Positions 25,154 through 34,486 of a stretch of 64,000 nucleotides of DNA are shown here, piece by piece. A program made the position numbers and the translations under genes. This DNA is from Acidimicrobiia bacterium (GTDB lineage Bacteria; Actinomycetota; Acidimicrobiia; Acidimicrobiales; Poriferisodalaceae), in NCBI GenBank assembly GCA_022821985.1, contig JAJECP010000034.1, positions 44,232-108,231 on the forward strand, in the 5' to 3' direction. Every line of letters starts with the position of its first letter. Positions within the stretch are counted from its first letter, which is position 1. The notes below the pieces were generated by a model, which ran no database searches, was not told the origin of the DNA, and saw only the letters and a list, made by a program, of their open reading frames with translations.

Positions 25154-26410
25154 ATGGACTTCACCATCCCCGCCGACATCGCCGGGCTGCTCGACGACCT
25201 GGACACGTTCATCGACGACGTCATCAAGCCCATCGAGAACGAAGACGACAACATCCGCTTCTTCGACCACCGGCGGGAGGACTCGCGCACCGACTGGGAA
25301 CGCGAGGGCTTGCCCAATGCCGAATGGGAAGCGCTGCTGGTTCGGATGCGCAAGGAGGCCGACAAGGCGGGCTTCCTGCGCTGGCACCTGCCCGAGCGCT
25401 TCGGCGGCAGCAACGGCACGAACCTGGGCATGGCGATCATCCGCGAGCACCTGGCCCGCCGCGGCCTCGGGCTGCACAACGACCTACAGAACGAGAACTC
25501 GATCATCGGCAACTTCCCGACCGTGCTGATGATGGAGCGCTACGGCTCACCGGCCCAGCAGGAGTACTGGATCCCCAAGATGCTGGAGGGCCAGGCCCGC
25601 ATCGGCTTCGGCCTCACCGAGCCGCTGCACGGCTCCGACGCCACCTGGATGGAAACCACCGCCGTACGCGACGGCGACGAGTGGGTGATCAACGGCGAGA
25701 AGTACTGGAACACCGGGCTCCACCACGCCACCCACGACTACATCTTCGCCCGCACCTCGGGGAACCCCGGCGAGGGGCACGGCATCACCTGCTTCATCGT
25801 GCCCGTCGACACGCCCGGCTTCGCAGTCGAGAAGTTCATGTGGACCTTCAACATGCCCACCGACCACGCCCATGTGCGGCTGACCGACGTGCGGGTGAGC
25901 AACGACGACATCCTCGGCACCGAGGGCCGGGGCCTGCAGACAGCGCAGCTCTTCGTGCACGAGAACCGGATCCGCCAAGCCGCGTCATCGGTCGGCGCCG
26001 GCCTGCACTGCATTGATGTGGCGGTCGACTATGTGAAGAACCGCACCACGTTCGGCAAGCCCCTGGCGCAGAACCAAGCTATCCAGTTCCCGCTGGCGGA
26101 GCTGTACACCGAGGCGGAGATGGTGCGGGCTCTCATCTGGAAGACCGCCTGGGAGATGGACGAGGGCGTCGACCACATGGAGATCACCGACAAGGTGGCC
26201 ATGTGCAACTACCGGGGCAACCGGTTCTGCTGCGACGCCGCCGACCGGGCCATGCAGAGCTGTGGCGGCAACGGCTATGGCCGCCACATGCCCTTCGAGC
26301 ACATCTACCGGCACCACCGCCGGTACCGGATCACCGAGGGATCAGAGGAGATCCAGATCCGCAAGGTGGCCGGCAAGCTGTTCGGCTTCGCCGGAAGGGC
26401 GAAGGGCTAG
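25154..26410 (+). CDS. Acyl-CoA dehydrogenase
   Basis: A 418-residue acyl-CoA dehydrogenase. Blocks visible are the N-terminal DEVIKPIEN-like helix (VIKPIENEDDN), FGLTEPLHGSDATWMETTA (FAD loop), NGEKYWNTGLHHATHDYIFART, LFVHENRIRQAASSVGAG, RTTFGKPLAQNQAIQFPLAEL and the C-terminal CGGNGYGRHMPFEHIYRHHR and ITEGSEEIQIRKVAG. This C-terminal arrangement resembles the larger FadE/ACAD10-like group. The ATG at 25154 begins MDFTIPADIAG; the frame is open for 210 codons upstream but that part is antisense to the DsbA-like gene. Substrate not assigned. Confidence 0.9.
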   Translation: MDFTIPADIAGLLDDLDTFIDDVIKPIENEDDNIRFFDHRREDSRTDWEREGLPNAEWEALLVRMRKEADKAGFLRWHLPERFGGSNGTNLGMAIIREHLARRGLGLHNDLQNENSIIGNFPTVLMMERYGSPAQQEYWIPKMLEGQARIGFGLTEPLHGSDATWMETTAVRDGDEWVINGEKYWNTGLHHATHDYIFARTSGNPGEGHGITCFIVPVDTPGFAVEKFMWTFNMPTDHAHVRLTDVRVSNDDILGTEGRGLQTAQLFVHENRIRQAASSVGAGLHCIDVAVDYVKNRTTFGKPLAQNQAIQFPLAELYTEAEMVRALIWKTAWEMDEGVDHMEITDKVAMCNYRGNRFCCDAADRAMQSCGGNGYGRHMPFEHIYRHHRRYRITEGSEEIQIRKVAGKLFGFAGRAKG

Positions 26411-26437
26411 CACAGCGCCGGACGCGCCAAGGGCTAA
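26389..26437. repeat. Imperfect tandem duplication of a gene 3' tail
   Basis: The last 22 bases of the acyl-CoA dehydrogenase (26389-26410, ending GGGCTAG) match 26416-26437 (ending GGGCTAA) at 18 of 22 positions. Both copies end in a stop codon in the same phase. The pattern is the same as at 8572-8620 and 21753-21806. Confidence 0.55.
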
Positions 26438-26443
26438 CGCCGC

Positions 26444-26866
26444 TCAGTCGTCGAGGCGGGCGGTGGCTTGGCCGGTGAGGACTGGCCGGTCGTCCTGGTT
26501 GGTGGTGGTGATGGTCAGATCGACCAGCTTCTGGCCGTCTTCGTCACGGATGTCGGCAACCTCGGCCTTGGCGGTGAGCGTGTCGCCGGGCCACACCTGG
26601 CTGGTGAACCGCACGCCGTAGTAGGTGAGGCGGCCGTCGCCGACGTAGTTGGTGACCATGCGACCGGTCATGCCCATGGTGAGCATGCCGTGCGCGAACA
26701 CCGTCGGGTAGCCGGCCACCTCGGTGACGAACTTCTCGTCGGTGTGGACCGGGTTGTAGTCGCCCGACGCTCCGGCGTACTGGACGATCTGGGTGCGGGT
26801 GAGGTCGTCGACGATCTGCTCGGAGTAGCTGTCGCCGACGTTGAGCTGCGATGCGCTGAGTGCCAT
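26444..26866 (-). CDS. MaoC-type dehydratase, HadB-like subunit
   Basis: A 140-residue single hotdog-fold protein. The MaoC/hydratase-2 motif is present: QYAGASGDYNPVHTDEKFV supplies the catalytic Asp and His, followed by TVFAHGMLTMGMTGR. This corresponds to the HadB partner of (3R)-hydroxyacyl dehydratases. AAAGGAA lies 8 nt before the ATG. The upstream neighbour (53-bp gap) is the HadA-like subunit, so a heterodimer is inferred; either fatty/mycolic-like acid synthesis or a catabolic hydration is possible. Confidence 0.85.
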   Translation of the reverse strand: MALSASQLNVGDSYSEQIVDDLTRTQIVQYAGASGDYNPVHTDEKFVTEVAGYPTVFAHGMLTMGMTGRMVTNYVGDGRLTYYGVRFTSQVWPGDTLTAKAEVADIRDEDGQKLVDLTITTTNQDDRPVLTGQATARLDD

Positions 26867-26919
26867 GTCTGCGTTCCTTTCTGGGTGGTGAGTGCTGCGT
26901 TCGAAGTCCTGGCGACCCG

Positions 26920-27459
26920 CTAGTTGTCGATGACCTTCTCGGTGACGACGCCGACGCCCTTGGCCGTGATGACCAGCTCGTCGTCCTCGTCGCGGTACTC
27001 GGTGACGGCCTCGGAGAACTTGAGGATGCCCGCTCGCTTGGACTGCTTCTCCCAGCGCTCGCCGTCGTAGGTGACCGTGTGCAGCACGTCGCCGGGCTTC
27101 AGGTGCCGGTGATAGGTGAAGTGCTGCTCAGCGTGCAGCCCGCCAGCCGCAGCGCCGGACTGCTTGTCGTCCTCACGCTCGTCGGCGACATCGTCGCCGT
27201 CTGCTTCGGAGAGGTCGCGCACCAGGGTGCCCGAGGCGGTGCGTCCGCTGCCGAACCACTTCTTGTCGGGCTTGGGGCGCAGGAAGTAGTCGGGGTCGAA
27301 TTGCGCACTCGACTGCGCGAAGGTCGGCGGCGCAATGATCGAACCGACCTCGGTGCCAGCGGCGTACTCCGGGTCGCTGTAGATCGGGTTCGTGTCGCCG
27401 ATCGACCTCGCGAACATCAGGATGTGCGAGGCCTCGACGGGAAATCGCTCGACTGTCAT
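26920..27459 (-). CDS. MaoC-like N-terminal (FAS1-like dehydratase) protein, HadA-like subunit
   Basis: A 179-residue hotdog protein lacking the catalytic Asp/His of its partner, as expected for the structural subunit. HILMFARSIGDTNPIYSDPEYA near the N-terminus, IIAPPTFAQSSAQFDPDYFL, then TYHRHLKPGDVLHTVTYDGERWEKQSK define the FAS1-like dehydratase domain. The GAAGGAG ribosome site is 7 nt before the ATG. A charged segment (RDLSEADGDDVADEREDDKQ) interrupts the fold and may be a lineage-specific loop. It is cotranscribed with the HadB-like gene. Confidence 0.83.
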   Translation of the reverse strand: MTVERFPVEASHILMFARSIGDTNPIYSDPEYAAGTEVGSIIAPPTFAQSSAQFDPDYFLRPKPDKKWFGSGRTASGTLVRDLSEADGDDVADEREDDKQSGAAAGGLHAEQHFTYHRHLKPGDVLHTVTYDGERWEKQSKRAGILKFSEAVTEYRDEDDELVITAKGVGVVTEKVIDN

Positions 27460-27543
27460 GTCCGGCTCCTTCTGCGGCAGGTTGCGTCACATTGCCGCCG
27501 GCACATGATGGCAGCCGCGCAACAAGCGCGCACAACCGGCGGG

Positions 27544-28374
27544 CTAGGCGAGTGCTGTGGCGAGTGCAGTCCGGACGGCGGCCGGGTCCTCGTTCATCAT
27601 CATGTGGCCGGCGCCGGCGAGATGGATCACGTCGCAGTCGGCGAAGTCGGCGATCAGTGGTGCTGCGGCCCGCGGCGGGGTCATCTTGTCCTCGCTGCCG
27701 ACGATGACGGTCACTGGGCACTGGACCCGGGCGGCCACGTCACCGGCCTCGTAGGCCGCGCAGGCGGACAGGTCGGCGTGGATCACGCCGTTGTCGGCTC
27801 GTTCCAGCAGGGCCACGCTGCCGCCGAGCATCCAGAGTCCCGGCGTGGGGTTGGTGGAGACATGCGCCCGGTTGCCGTGTCCCCATGCGGTCATGAGCTC
27901 CGGTGCCAGCAGTTCGTTCTTCTCGGCGGCGTCAAGCAGGGCCGGATGGACGGGCATTCCGGCGGCAGTGCCCATCAGCACCAGCCGGGCGATGCGATCG
28001 CCGTCGGCAGCCGCCGCCTCGGTGCACACCAACGACCCCATCGAATGGCCGACGAGACGTACTTGGGTGCAGTCCAGCCGCTCCCCCACGGCGGTGATGG
28101 CGTCGCCGAGCCAGCCCGCCATCTCGGCCACCGAGCCGAGGGGCTCACCCTCGCTGTTGCCGTGGCCCGGCAGATCGATCGCCAGCGGCGTGTAGCCGTG
28201 GTGCGCCAGCCAGCGTGTCTGCAGCTGCCAGACCGTGCGGTTCATACCTGCGCCGTGCACGAGCAGCACCACAGGCGCCTCGGCCGCCGACGCCGCATCG
28301 GGCACCACTCCCCCTGCGGCCACACCGACACCGTGGCCGCGGACGTCAAGCGAAAACGTCTCGGTCGCTGTCAT
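27544..28374 (-). CDS. Alpha/beta hydrolase
   Basis: A 276-residue alpha/beta hydrolase: LLVHGAGMN oxyanion segment at 38-45, elbow VGHSMGS with Ser111, Asp in VGSEDKMTPPRAA, and His in GAGHMMMNE. The start MTATETFSLDV at 28374 is only 4 bp after the stop of metY, so the two genes are almost certainly one transcript. The extension to 28488 reads antisense to metY and is rejected. Substrate unknown. Confidence 0.87.
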   Translation of the reverse strand: MTATETFSLDVRGHGVGVAAGGVVPDAASAAEAPVVLLVHGAGMNRTVWQLQTRWLAHHGYTPLAIDLPGHGNSEGEPLGSVAEMAGWLGDAITAVGERLDCTQVRLVGHSMGSLVCTEAAAADGDRIARLVLMGTAAGMPVHPALLDAAEKNELLAPELMTAWGHGNRAHVSTNPTPGLWMLGGSVALLERADNGVIHADLSACAAYEAGDVAARVQCPVTVIVGSEDKMTPPRAAAPLIADFADCDVIHLAGAGHMMMNEDPAAVRTALATALA

Positions 28375-28378
28375 CGGT

Positions 28379-29674
28379 TCAGCCCTTCTGCGATGCCCGC
28401 AGGGCGCGGGACAGGTCCGAGATGATGTCGCCCGGGTGCTCGAGGCCCACCGACAGCCGCACCAGGTCTTCGCCGACGCCGGCGGCAACCAGGTCCTCAG
28501 CGCTCATCTGCTGATGGGTGGTGCTGGCGGGATGGATCACGAGCGTCTTGGCGTCGCCCACGTTGGCCAGATGCGACGCCAGCCGCACCGCCTCGATGAA
28601 CCGCCGTCCGGCCTCGCGGCCGCCTTCGACGCCGAAGCTCAGGATCGCGCCGGCGCCTCGCGGCAGCAGCTGCTTGGCCAGTTCGTGGTCGGGATGCGTC
28701 GGCACCGACGGGTGGCTCACCCAGCTCACGGCGTCGTGGGAGGTGAGAAACTCGATCACCGCTTCGGTGTTGGCGACATGACGATCCATGCGCAGCGGGA
28801 GGGTCTCGACGCCCTGCAGCAAATGGAACGCCACCGCTGGGCTCATGGCGGCGCCGAAGTCGCGCAAACCCTCCGCTCGGGCCCGCATCGACAGCGCCTG
28901 GGGTCCGTACTCGTCGGTGAAGGCAATGCCGTGGTAGCCCGCATAGGGCTCGCTGAGCGTCGGGAACTTGCCCGATGCGGCCCAGTCGAAACGCCCGCCG
29001 TCCACCACAACCCCGCCGATCGCAACGCCGTGACCGCCGAGGAACTTGGTGGCGCTGTGCATCACGATGTCGGCACCCAGCTCGATGGGCCGCATCAGAT
29101 GCGGCGTGGTGAATGTGGCGTCGAGCATCAGGGGCAGGTCGGCCTCGTGGGCGACGGCCGCGACGGCCGGCACATCGAGCACCTCGATGTTGGGATTGCC
29201 GAGCGTCTCGGCGAACAGCACCTTGGTGTTGGGCTGGATGGCGCTGCGCCACGCGTCGAGGTCGCGGGGGTCGACGAATGTCGTGGTGATGCCGAAGCGG
29301 GGCAGCGTGAGGCTCAGGATGTTGTGGGTGCCGCCGTAGATGTTGCGGCTGGCCACGATGTGGTCGCCCGCTGAGGCGATCGTGGCGCACGCCAGGTGGA
29401 ACGCCGCCATGCCGCTCGCTGTGCAGACCGCGCCGACGCCGCCCTCGAGCGCGGCGATCCGCTCCTCGAGCACGGCAACGGTGGGATTGGAGATGCGGCT
29501 GTAGATATGGCCGGGAATCTCGAGGTTGAACAGGCTGGCCGCCTGCTCGGTGTCGGTGAAGCTGAATGACGTGGTCTGGTAGATCGGCACGGCCCGCGCC
29601 CCGGTGGTCGGGTCGGGCCGCTGGCCGGCGTGCAGCGCCAGCGTGTCGAAGTGCAGGAAATCCGGCTCGACCAT
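28379..29674 (-). CDS. metY: O-acetylhomoserine sulfhydrylase / cystathionine gamma-synthase family PLP enzyme
   Basis: A 431-residue PLP enzyme of the Cys/Met metabolism family. The PLP lysine is Lys210 in HSATKFLGGHG; GGVGAVCTASGMAAF, SRNIYGGTHN and LDATFTTPHLMRPI are the other cofactor and substrate blocks. Its length and the N-terminal FDTLALHAGQRPDPTTGARA point to the MetY branch, which makes homocysteine from O-acetylhomoserine and sulfide. The ATG at 29674 is preferred to one 12 codons upstream. No SAM-riboswitch-like structure is visible in the 43-bp gap before it. Confidence 0.88.
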   Translation of the reverse strand: MVEPDFLHFDTLALHAGQRPDPTTGARAVPIYQTTSFSFTDTEQAASLFNLEIPGHIYSRISNPTVAVLEERIAALEGGVGAVCTASGMAAFHLACATIASAGDHIVASRNIYGGTHNILSLTLPRFGITTTFVDPRDLDAWRSAIQPNTKVLFAETLGNPNIEVLDVPAVAAVAHEADLPLMLDATFTTPHLMRPIELGADIVMHSATKFLGGHGVAIGGVVVDGGRFDWAASGKFPTLSEPYAGYHGIAFTDEYGPQALSMRARAEGLRDFGAAMSPAVAFHLLQGVETLPLRMDRHVANTEAVIEFLTSHDAVSWVSHPSVPTHPDHELAKQLLPRGAGAILSFGVEGGREAGRRFIEAVRLASHLANVGDAKTLVIHPASTTHQQMSAEDLVAAGVGEDLVRLSVGLEHPGDIISDLSRALRASQKG

Positions 29675-29717
29675 GGGTGCCTCCGGGGTCGCTTGCCTGC
29701 ATTCAAGCACTGCTTTG

Positions 29718-32066
29718 CTATTGCGCGGCTCGAATCGCTTCCCAGACGCGCTGGGGTGTGAGGGGGATGTCGATGTGGGTCACGCCGAGGTGGGCAAGCG
29801 CGTCGATGACGGCGTTCTGCACTGCCGGCGGCGCAGCGATGGCTCCGTTCTCGCCGATGCCGCGGGTGCCGAGCTCGTTGCGCTCGGTCGGCGTGCCGAG
29901 CCGGGCAGTGTCGATGGAGGGCACATCGGCTGCGGCAGGGATCAGATAGTCGACGAGCGTGGTGGTGCGGGGGGTGCCGTCGGCGTCCCACTGCCCTGCC
30001 TCCATCAGCGCTTGGGAAATGCCGGCCACCGCGCCGCCGTGCTGCTGGCCCTCGACCGATGCCTCCGACAGCATCCGCCCGCAGTCGTCCACCGCGGCGA
30101 ACGCCAGCAGCTCGACACGGCCTGTCTCCGCGTCGACCTCCACGACCGCGGCGTGGGTGCCGTAGGGATGGGTCACCTCGGCGCTGCGCTCGGTGACGGT
30201 GGCGCTGATTCCCTCCGGTGCGGCTGCGGCAATGTCGGTCCAGCTCGTCAGCCGGGACGGCACGCCGGCTACGTGCGCACCGTCGGGGGTGAGGCTGATG
30301 TCGTCGGGGCTGGCTTCGAGCAGCTCTCCGGCCACTTCGCAGATGCGGGCACGCAGCTCGGTCGCGGCTTCGGCGATCTGGCTGCCCAGCACCGTCGCGG
30401 TGCGAGAACCGCCGGTCACCCCGCCGTACGACGACGTCACCGAATCGGCGTCGTTCACCCGCACGGCGCCTTCGGCGATCCCGACCCGGGCCCTGGTGAT
30501 CTGGGCCCACAGGCTGTGATGACCCTGGCCGTGGCCGTGGCTGCCGCAGGTCACCAGCACGCTCCCGTCCGAGCCCAGCTCCAGCGAGGCGTAGTCGGGG
30601 TCGTCGCCGCTGCCTGCGCTCTGGCTGTAGCAGCCATAGCCGATCCCGATCAGTGCCGATCTGCTGCCGGCTGCCCGGCGTTCGGCGGCCAGCACCTGCC
30701 AGCGCTCGGCATCGATCAGTTCTTGGGCAGTATCGAGCGCGCGGTGCGGGTCGCCGCTGTCGAGCACAATGCCGGTGCCCGTGTCGAACGGCAGCTCGTC
30801 GGCACGCAGCAGGTTCCGGCGGCGGACGGCGGCGGGATCGAGACCCAGCTCGCGGGCACCGGCGTCGATGGCCCGCTCGAGCGCGGCGTTCACCTCGGGC
30901 TGACCGGCGCCGCGGTAGGCACCGGTGGGCGGGGCGTTCGTGACCGCGGAGCCGATGCGGTAGCGCAGCCGCGGCACGCGGTACAGGCCGGTGCTCTGGC
31001 GGTAGCTGGCCGCAGTGAGCATCGGCGCCATGTGCGGGTACGCACCGGCGTCGCACCACATGACCACGTCGATCCCGACGATGCGGCCGTCGGGGTCGAA
31101 ACCCATTCGGATGCGGTGCCGCTGGCCCCGCCCGTAGGGCATGGAGACGAACTGCTCCTGGCGGCTCTGCACCCAGCGAACCGGGCGTTCGAGCAGCTGG
31201 GCGGCCCGGGCCACCACGAAGAACTCCGGCATGGGGTCGCCCCGGCCGCCGAAGCCGCCGCCGACCTGCGGTTCGCGGACTCGCACCGCCGTAACCGGGA
31301 TGCCCAGCAAACGCCGGTACAGGTACGGCGCGCTGTGCACGCCCTGGCCGGTGCTCCAGATGTCCAGCTCGCAGTCAAGCGAAGCGCCCTGCGCCAGGGG
31401 CGTGCCCCGGAGCAGCTCGAAGGGCGTCGCGACGATGGCGCACGGCTCGATCGGCAGCGAGGTGAGCCGGTCGTTCTCGCAGACCAGCTCCACGACACAC
31501 CGCGCGCCGTCGCAGGGATCCTCACCGGGTTCGGCAGGAGGTGCAGCTGCATCGTCAAGTTCGGTGGGCGGTGACAGGAAGCCGCCGCCGTCGGGGGGAT
31601 CCAGCGGCCGCACCACGTTGGTTCCTGCATCGGGAAACAGCAGCACGTCGCCGGCTGCGGCCTGCTCGGCGTCGATGACCGCCGGCAGCTCGTCTGTCTC
31701 GACGGCGACCAGCTCGGCGGCGTCGAGCGCGTGGCTGGGCGAGTCGGCCAGCACGACGGCAATCGGCTCACCGACGAACCGGACGCGCTCGGTGGCCAGC
31801 AGCGGCCGGGCCATCTGGCCGCCGAGCGTGGTGGCCCGGTAGTACTCCAGCGGCTCCAACCCCAGCCCAGCCGCTTCGAAGACGGCGACGACGCCTGGCG
31901 CCTGCTCGGCCTCGCGCAGATCGACGCTGCGCAGGTCGCCGTGGGCCACCGTCGAGCGCACGAACGCTGCGTGCAAGCAGCCCTCGGGCAACGGCAGATC
32001 GGCGGTGAAGGCTGCCGTGCCGCGCAGCATCGGCAGATCCTCGGAGGCAAGTCGCGCCATGGCCAT
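29718..32066 (-). CDS. Xanthine dehydrogenase family molybdopterin-binding large subunit
   Basis: A 782-residue molybdenum hydroxylase large subunit. The N-terminal domain is VLRGTAAFTADLPLP-like (MLRGTAAFTADLPLPEG), GGGFGGRGDPM and the TGAYRGAGQPEV motif bind the pterin, GSHGHGQGHHS lies near the active site, and RGIGENGAIAAPPAVQNAV provides the catalytic Glu. The CoxL signature of CO dehydrogenase is absent, so an aldehyde, nicotinate or aromatic-CoA substrate is likelier. The usual FAD and 2Fe-2S subunit genes are not adjacent, so it is an orphan large subunit here. A proline/glycine-rich segment after residue 170 looks like an insertion. Confidence 0.87.
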   Translation of the reverse strand: MAMARLASEDLPMLRGTAAFTADLPLPEGCLHAAFVRSTVAHGDLRSVDLREAEQAPGVVAVFEAAGLGLEPLEYYRATTLGGQMARPLLATERVRFVGEPIAVVLADSPSHALDAAELVAVETDELPAVIDAEQAAAGDVLLFPDAGTNVVRPLDPPDGGGFLSPPTELDDAAAPPAEPGEDPCDGARCVVELVCENDRLTSLPIEPCAIVATPFELLRGTPLAQGASLDCELDIWSTGQGVHSAPYLYRRLLGIPVTAVRVREPQVGGGFGGRGDPMPEFFVVARAAQLLERPVRWVQSRQEQFVSMPYGRGQRHRIRMGFDPDGRIVGIDVVMWCDAGAYPHMAPMLTAASYRQSTGLYRVPRLRYRIGSAVTNAPPTGAYRGAGQPEVNAALERAIDAGARELGLDPAAVRRRNLLRADELPFDTGTGIVLDSGDPHRALDTAQELIDAERWQVLAAERRAAGSRSALIGIGYGCYSQSAGSGDDPDYASLELGSDGSVLVTCGSHGHGQGHHSLWAQITRARVGIAEGAVRVNDADSVTSSYGGVTGGSRTATVLGSQIAEAATELRARICEVAGELLEASPDDISLTPDGAHVAGVPSRLTSWTDIAAAAPEGISATVTERSAEVTHPYGTHAAVVEVDAETGRVELLAFAAVDDCGRMLSEASVEGQQHGGAVAGISQALMEAGQWDADGTPRTTTLVDYLIPAAADVPSIDTARLGTPTERNELGTRGIGENGAIAAPPAVQNAVIDALAHLGVTHIDIPLTPQRVWEAIRAAQ

Positions 32067-32116
32067 GGGCTCACCGTAGTGACGCAGATTCCGCTGTTCG
32101 AGCCGAGTCGGAACCT

Positions 32117-34360
32117 TCAGTCGGCTGCCGCAGGCTGCGTGCCGGAGTCCCCGGGCGTGGCGAGCTCGGCGGTGATCTCTGCTCGGTGCTCGTCCAGGTA
32201 GGGGGCTCGGCGCATTGTCACGTCGATGCCGCCGACGAGGGAGCCGAGCTGGATCATCGGGCCCCACTCGGTCTCGGGCAGGTCGACGACGTGGCTGTTA
32301 TCGACGGCGACTGCGGACCCCACGAAGCCGCGCCGCTCGACCGGCAGGTCGCTGGTGCCCTCGGGTGTCGTCTGGCGCCAGACCCACTCGGGACCGTCGG
32401 CATCGGGCACCTCGAGGTAGGTGCGCTCGGGGCCGGCGCCCCGGTAGTCCATGCCGCCCATCTCGGCAGGCGGCCGCCCTTCGTACTGCACGGACTCGGC
32501 TGCCTGTGCTGCCATGACCGTCTGGGTGAGAGACGTGCGCACCGTCCTTCCGTGGCCGTCGGCCTGCCGCCGGTACAGCGAGCACAGCACGCCGAACGCG
32601 GCGATCATCGGCGTGGCGGCGTCGTGCACCGGCACCGTCAGGAACACCGGCTCGTCATCGCCGCCCTGCGCCGCCATGATCCCGCCCAGAGCCTGCAGCA
32701 GCGGATCGAAGGCCGGCACGTCCGCCATTGACGAGTCGCGGCCGTAACCGGGGCTCTTCACCAGCACCGCTTCGGGGCGGATGCGCCGCAGATCCTCATC
32801 GGCGACGCCGAGGCGTGCCGCGACGCCGGGGCGGAAGTTCTCCACGATGACGTCGGCGCCGGCCACGAGCTGCGCCATGACGACGTGATCGGCAGCGTCT
32901 TTGAGGTTGAGGCAGATCGAGTGCTTCGATTGGTTCCAGCCGTTGAAATACGGGCCGAGCACGCGGAACGGATCGCCGCCGGGCTGCTCGATCTTGATGA
33001 CCTCGGCACCGAGCATCGCCAGATGGCGGGTGATGACCGGTCCGGCGATGAACGAGCTGAGGTCGACAGCGTTGACGCCGCGCAACGGTGCGGTACCCGG
33101 CACCCAGGGGTCCGATACCGCTTGGGCCGGCCATGCACCGGCTTCCAGCTCGGCTTCGACTGCGGCGGTGTGCTCGCCGAGGCGCGGTGCTGGCTGCAAC
33201 GCAACCTCGTCGGTGCCGTCGATCCACATCGGCTGGGGCGGGGTGCGCACTGTCCCGAGTTCGGGGTGCTCAACCACAGTGTCGAGCCCGTTGACCTGCG
33301 CGAGCGCCGAGCCCACGAACTCGTCGCGGGTCTGGGTCGGCTGGCAGGGCACATCGTGCACTGCGAAGACCTCGAGCCACTCGGCAAGCGTGCGCTGGGC
33401 GAACGCCTCTTCGAGGATCGGCGTGATCTCCGCCAGCGGCTCGAGATCGAGCAGGCCCCACGGCGGGTCCGGGAACCGCTCATCGCCCAGCAGGTCTTCG
33501 CGGCCGAGGGCTCGCAGCATCGCCACGTAGAAGGGATAGGTGCCGCAGGCCACGAACATCCAGCGGTCGTCGGCGGCCCGGAACAGCCGGTACACGGGAA
33601 GCCGGCCGGCCGAGCCGAGCGGGCAGGAGCCGTCGCGGTCGAGGTCGGCCATCTCGGGCACTTCGAAGTCGCCGATCTGCATGGCACCCGAGCCGGACAC
33701 CTCCGAAACGGTGTAGGTCGGTGCCGACCCGTGGGCTCGCCGTGCGTACAGGCCCGCTGCGGCTGCCATCGCCCCGAGCATTCCGGCCCCGTATGAGGCC
33801 AGCGGCACCACCAACTCGACGGGGCCTTCGGAGTAGCTGATCTGGTTCCAGCCGATGCCGGTCACGGCGGCCACCTGCGACGGGGTGCCTGCACGGGTCG
33901 CGTACGGTCCCCGGTCGCCCCAGGTCGGGCACGAGATGATCACCGCGCTCGGAGCATGTCTTCGAACGGCCGCAGCGGTGGGACCGTCGGGCACGAACAC
34001 GACATCGGCGCCAGCGAGCAGTCCACCCAGCAGCGGCGTGGCCATCGACGACGACGCCGGCCGCAGGATGCCGGGCAGAGACGCCGGCGGTCCGTCGACA
34101 TCGGCCGGGAGCGGGGCTCGTTCCCATTCGACGCCGTCGGGCACCGCCGAGCGCTTGTTGCGGCAGACCGCCTGGAAGCCCGGGTCGGACCGGTACGGGT
34201 CGCCGCCGGGCGGCTCCACCTTGACCACTTCCGCGCCCTGATCGGCCAGGAAGCGCGCCGCGTACGGCCCGGCGATGCCTGTGGTCAGCTCCACCACCCG
34301 CACGCCGCCAAGGCACCGCACGGGCGCGCCGCTCGCTGCACCAGCGTCGTCCCTGCTCAC
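32117..34360 (-). CDS. Double-domain CaiB/BaiF family CoA transferase
   Basis: About 747 residues from GTG 34360; an in-frame ATG at 34414 is possible. Two class III CoA transferase domains in tandem: the first begins LGGVRVVELTTGIAGPYAAR with FLADQGAEVVKVEPPGGDPYR, the second begins RGVNAVDLSSFIAGPVITR with MLGAEVIKIEQPGGDPFR and NWNQSKHSICLNLKD-like residues (GWNQSKHSICLNL). Single-domain enzymes form interlocked dimers, so a fused double-length form plausibly folds as an internal pseudodimer. It should move CoA between carboxylic acids. Substrates are not readable; the neighbours point to catabolism. Confidence 0.85.
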   Translation of the reverse strand: MSRDDAGAASGAPVRCLGGVRVVELTTGIAGPYAARFLADQGAEVVKVEPPGGDPYRSDPGFQAVCRNKRSAVPDGVEWERAPLPADVDGPPASLPGILRPASSSMATPLLGGLLAGADVVFVPDGPTAAAVRRHAPSAVIISCPTWGDRGPYATRAGTPSQVAAVTGIGWNQISYSEGPVELVVPLASYGAGMLGAMAAAAGLYARRAHGSAPTYTVSEVSGSGAMQIGDFEVPEMADLDRDGSCPLGSAGRLPVYRLFRAADDRWMFVACGTYPFYVAMLRALGREDLLGDERFPDPPWGLLDLEPLAEITPILEEAFAQRTLAEWLEVFAVHDVPCQPTQTRDEFVGSALAQVNGLDTVVEHPELGTVRTPPQPMWIDGTDEVALQPAPRLGEHTAAVEAELEAGAWPAQAVSDPWVPGTAPLRGVNAVDLSSFIAGPVITRHLAMLGAEVIKIEQPGGDPFRVLGPYFNGWNQSKHSICLNLKDAADHVVMAQLVAGADVIVENFRPGVAARLGVADEDLRRIRPEAVLVKSPGYGRDSSMADVPAFDPLLQALGGIMAAQGGDDEPVFLTVPVHDAATPMIAAFGVLCSLYRRQADGHGRTVRTSLTQTVMAAQAAESVQYEGRPPAEMGGMDYRGAGPERTYLEVPDADGPEWVWRQTTPEGTSDLPVERRGFVGSAVAVDNSHVVDLPETEWGPMIQLGSLVGGIDVTMRRAPYLDEHRAEITAELATPGDSGTQPAAAD

Positions 34361-34486
34361 CGGGTGGACACTACGCGGGTGCAGTCGCAGTAGCCGAATC
34401 ACGGCCGAAGTCACGACCGCGATGCCCGGCGTCCTTTGCGAAGACGCGGCACAGCTCCTCGGTCACGGCGGCCCGAGCGTCGTACG

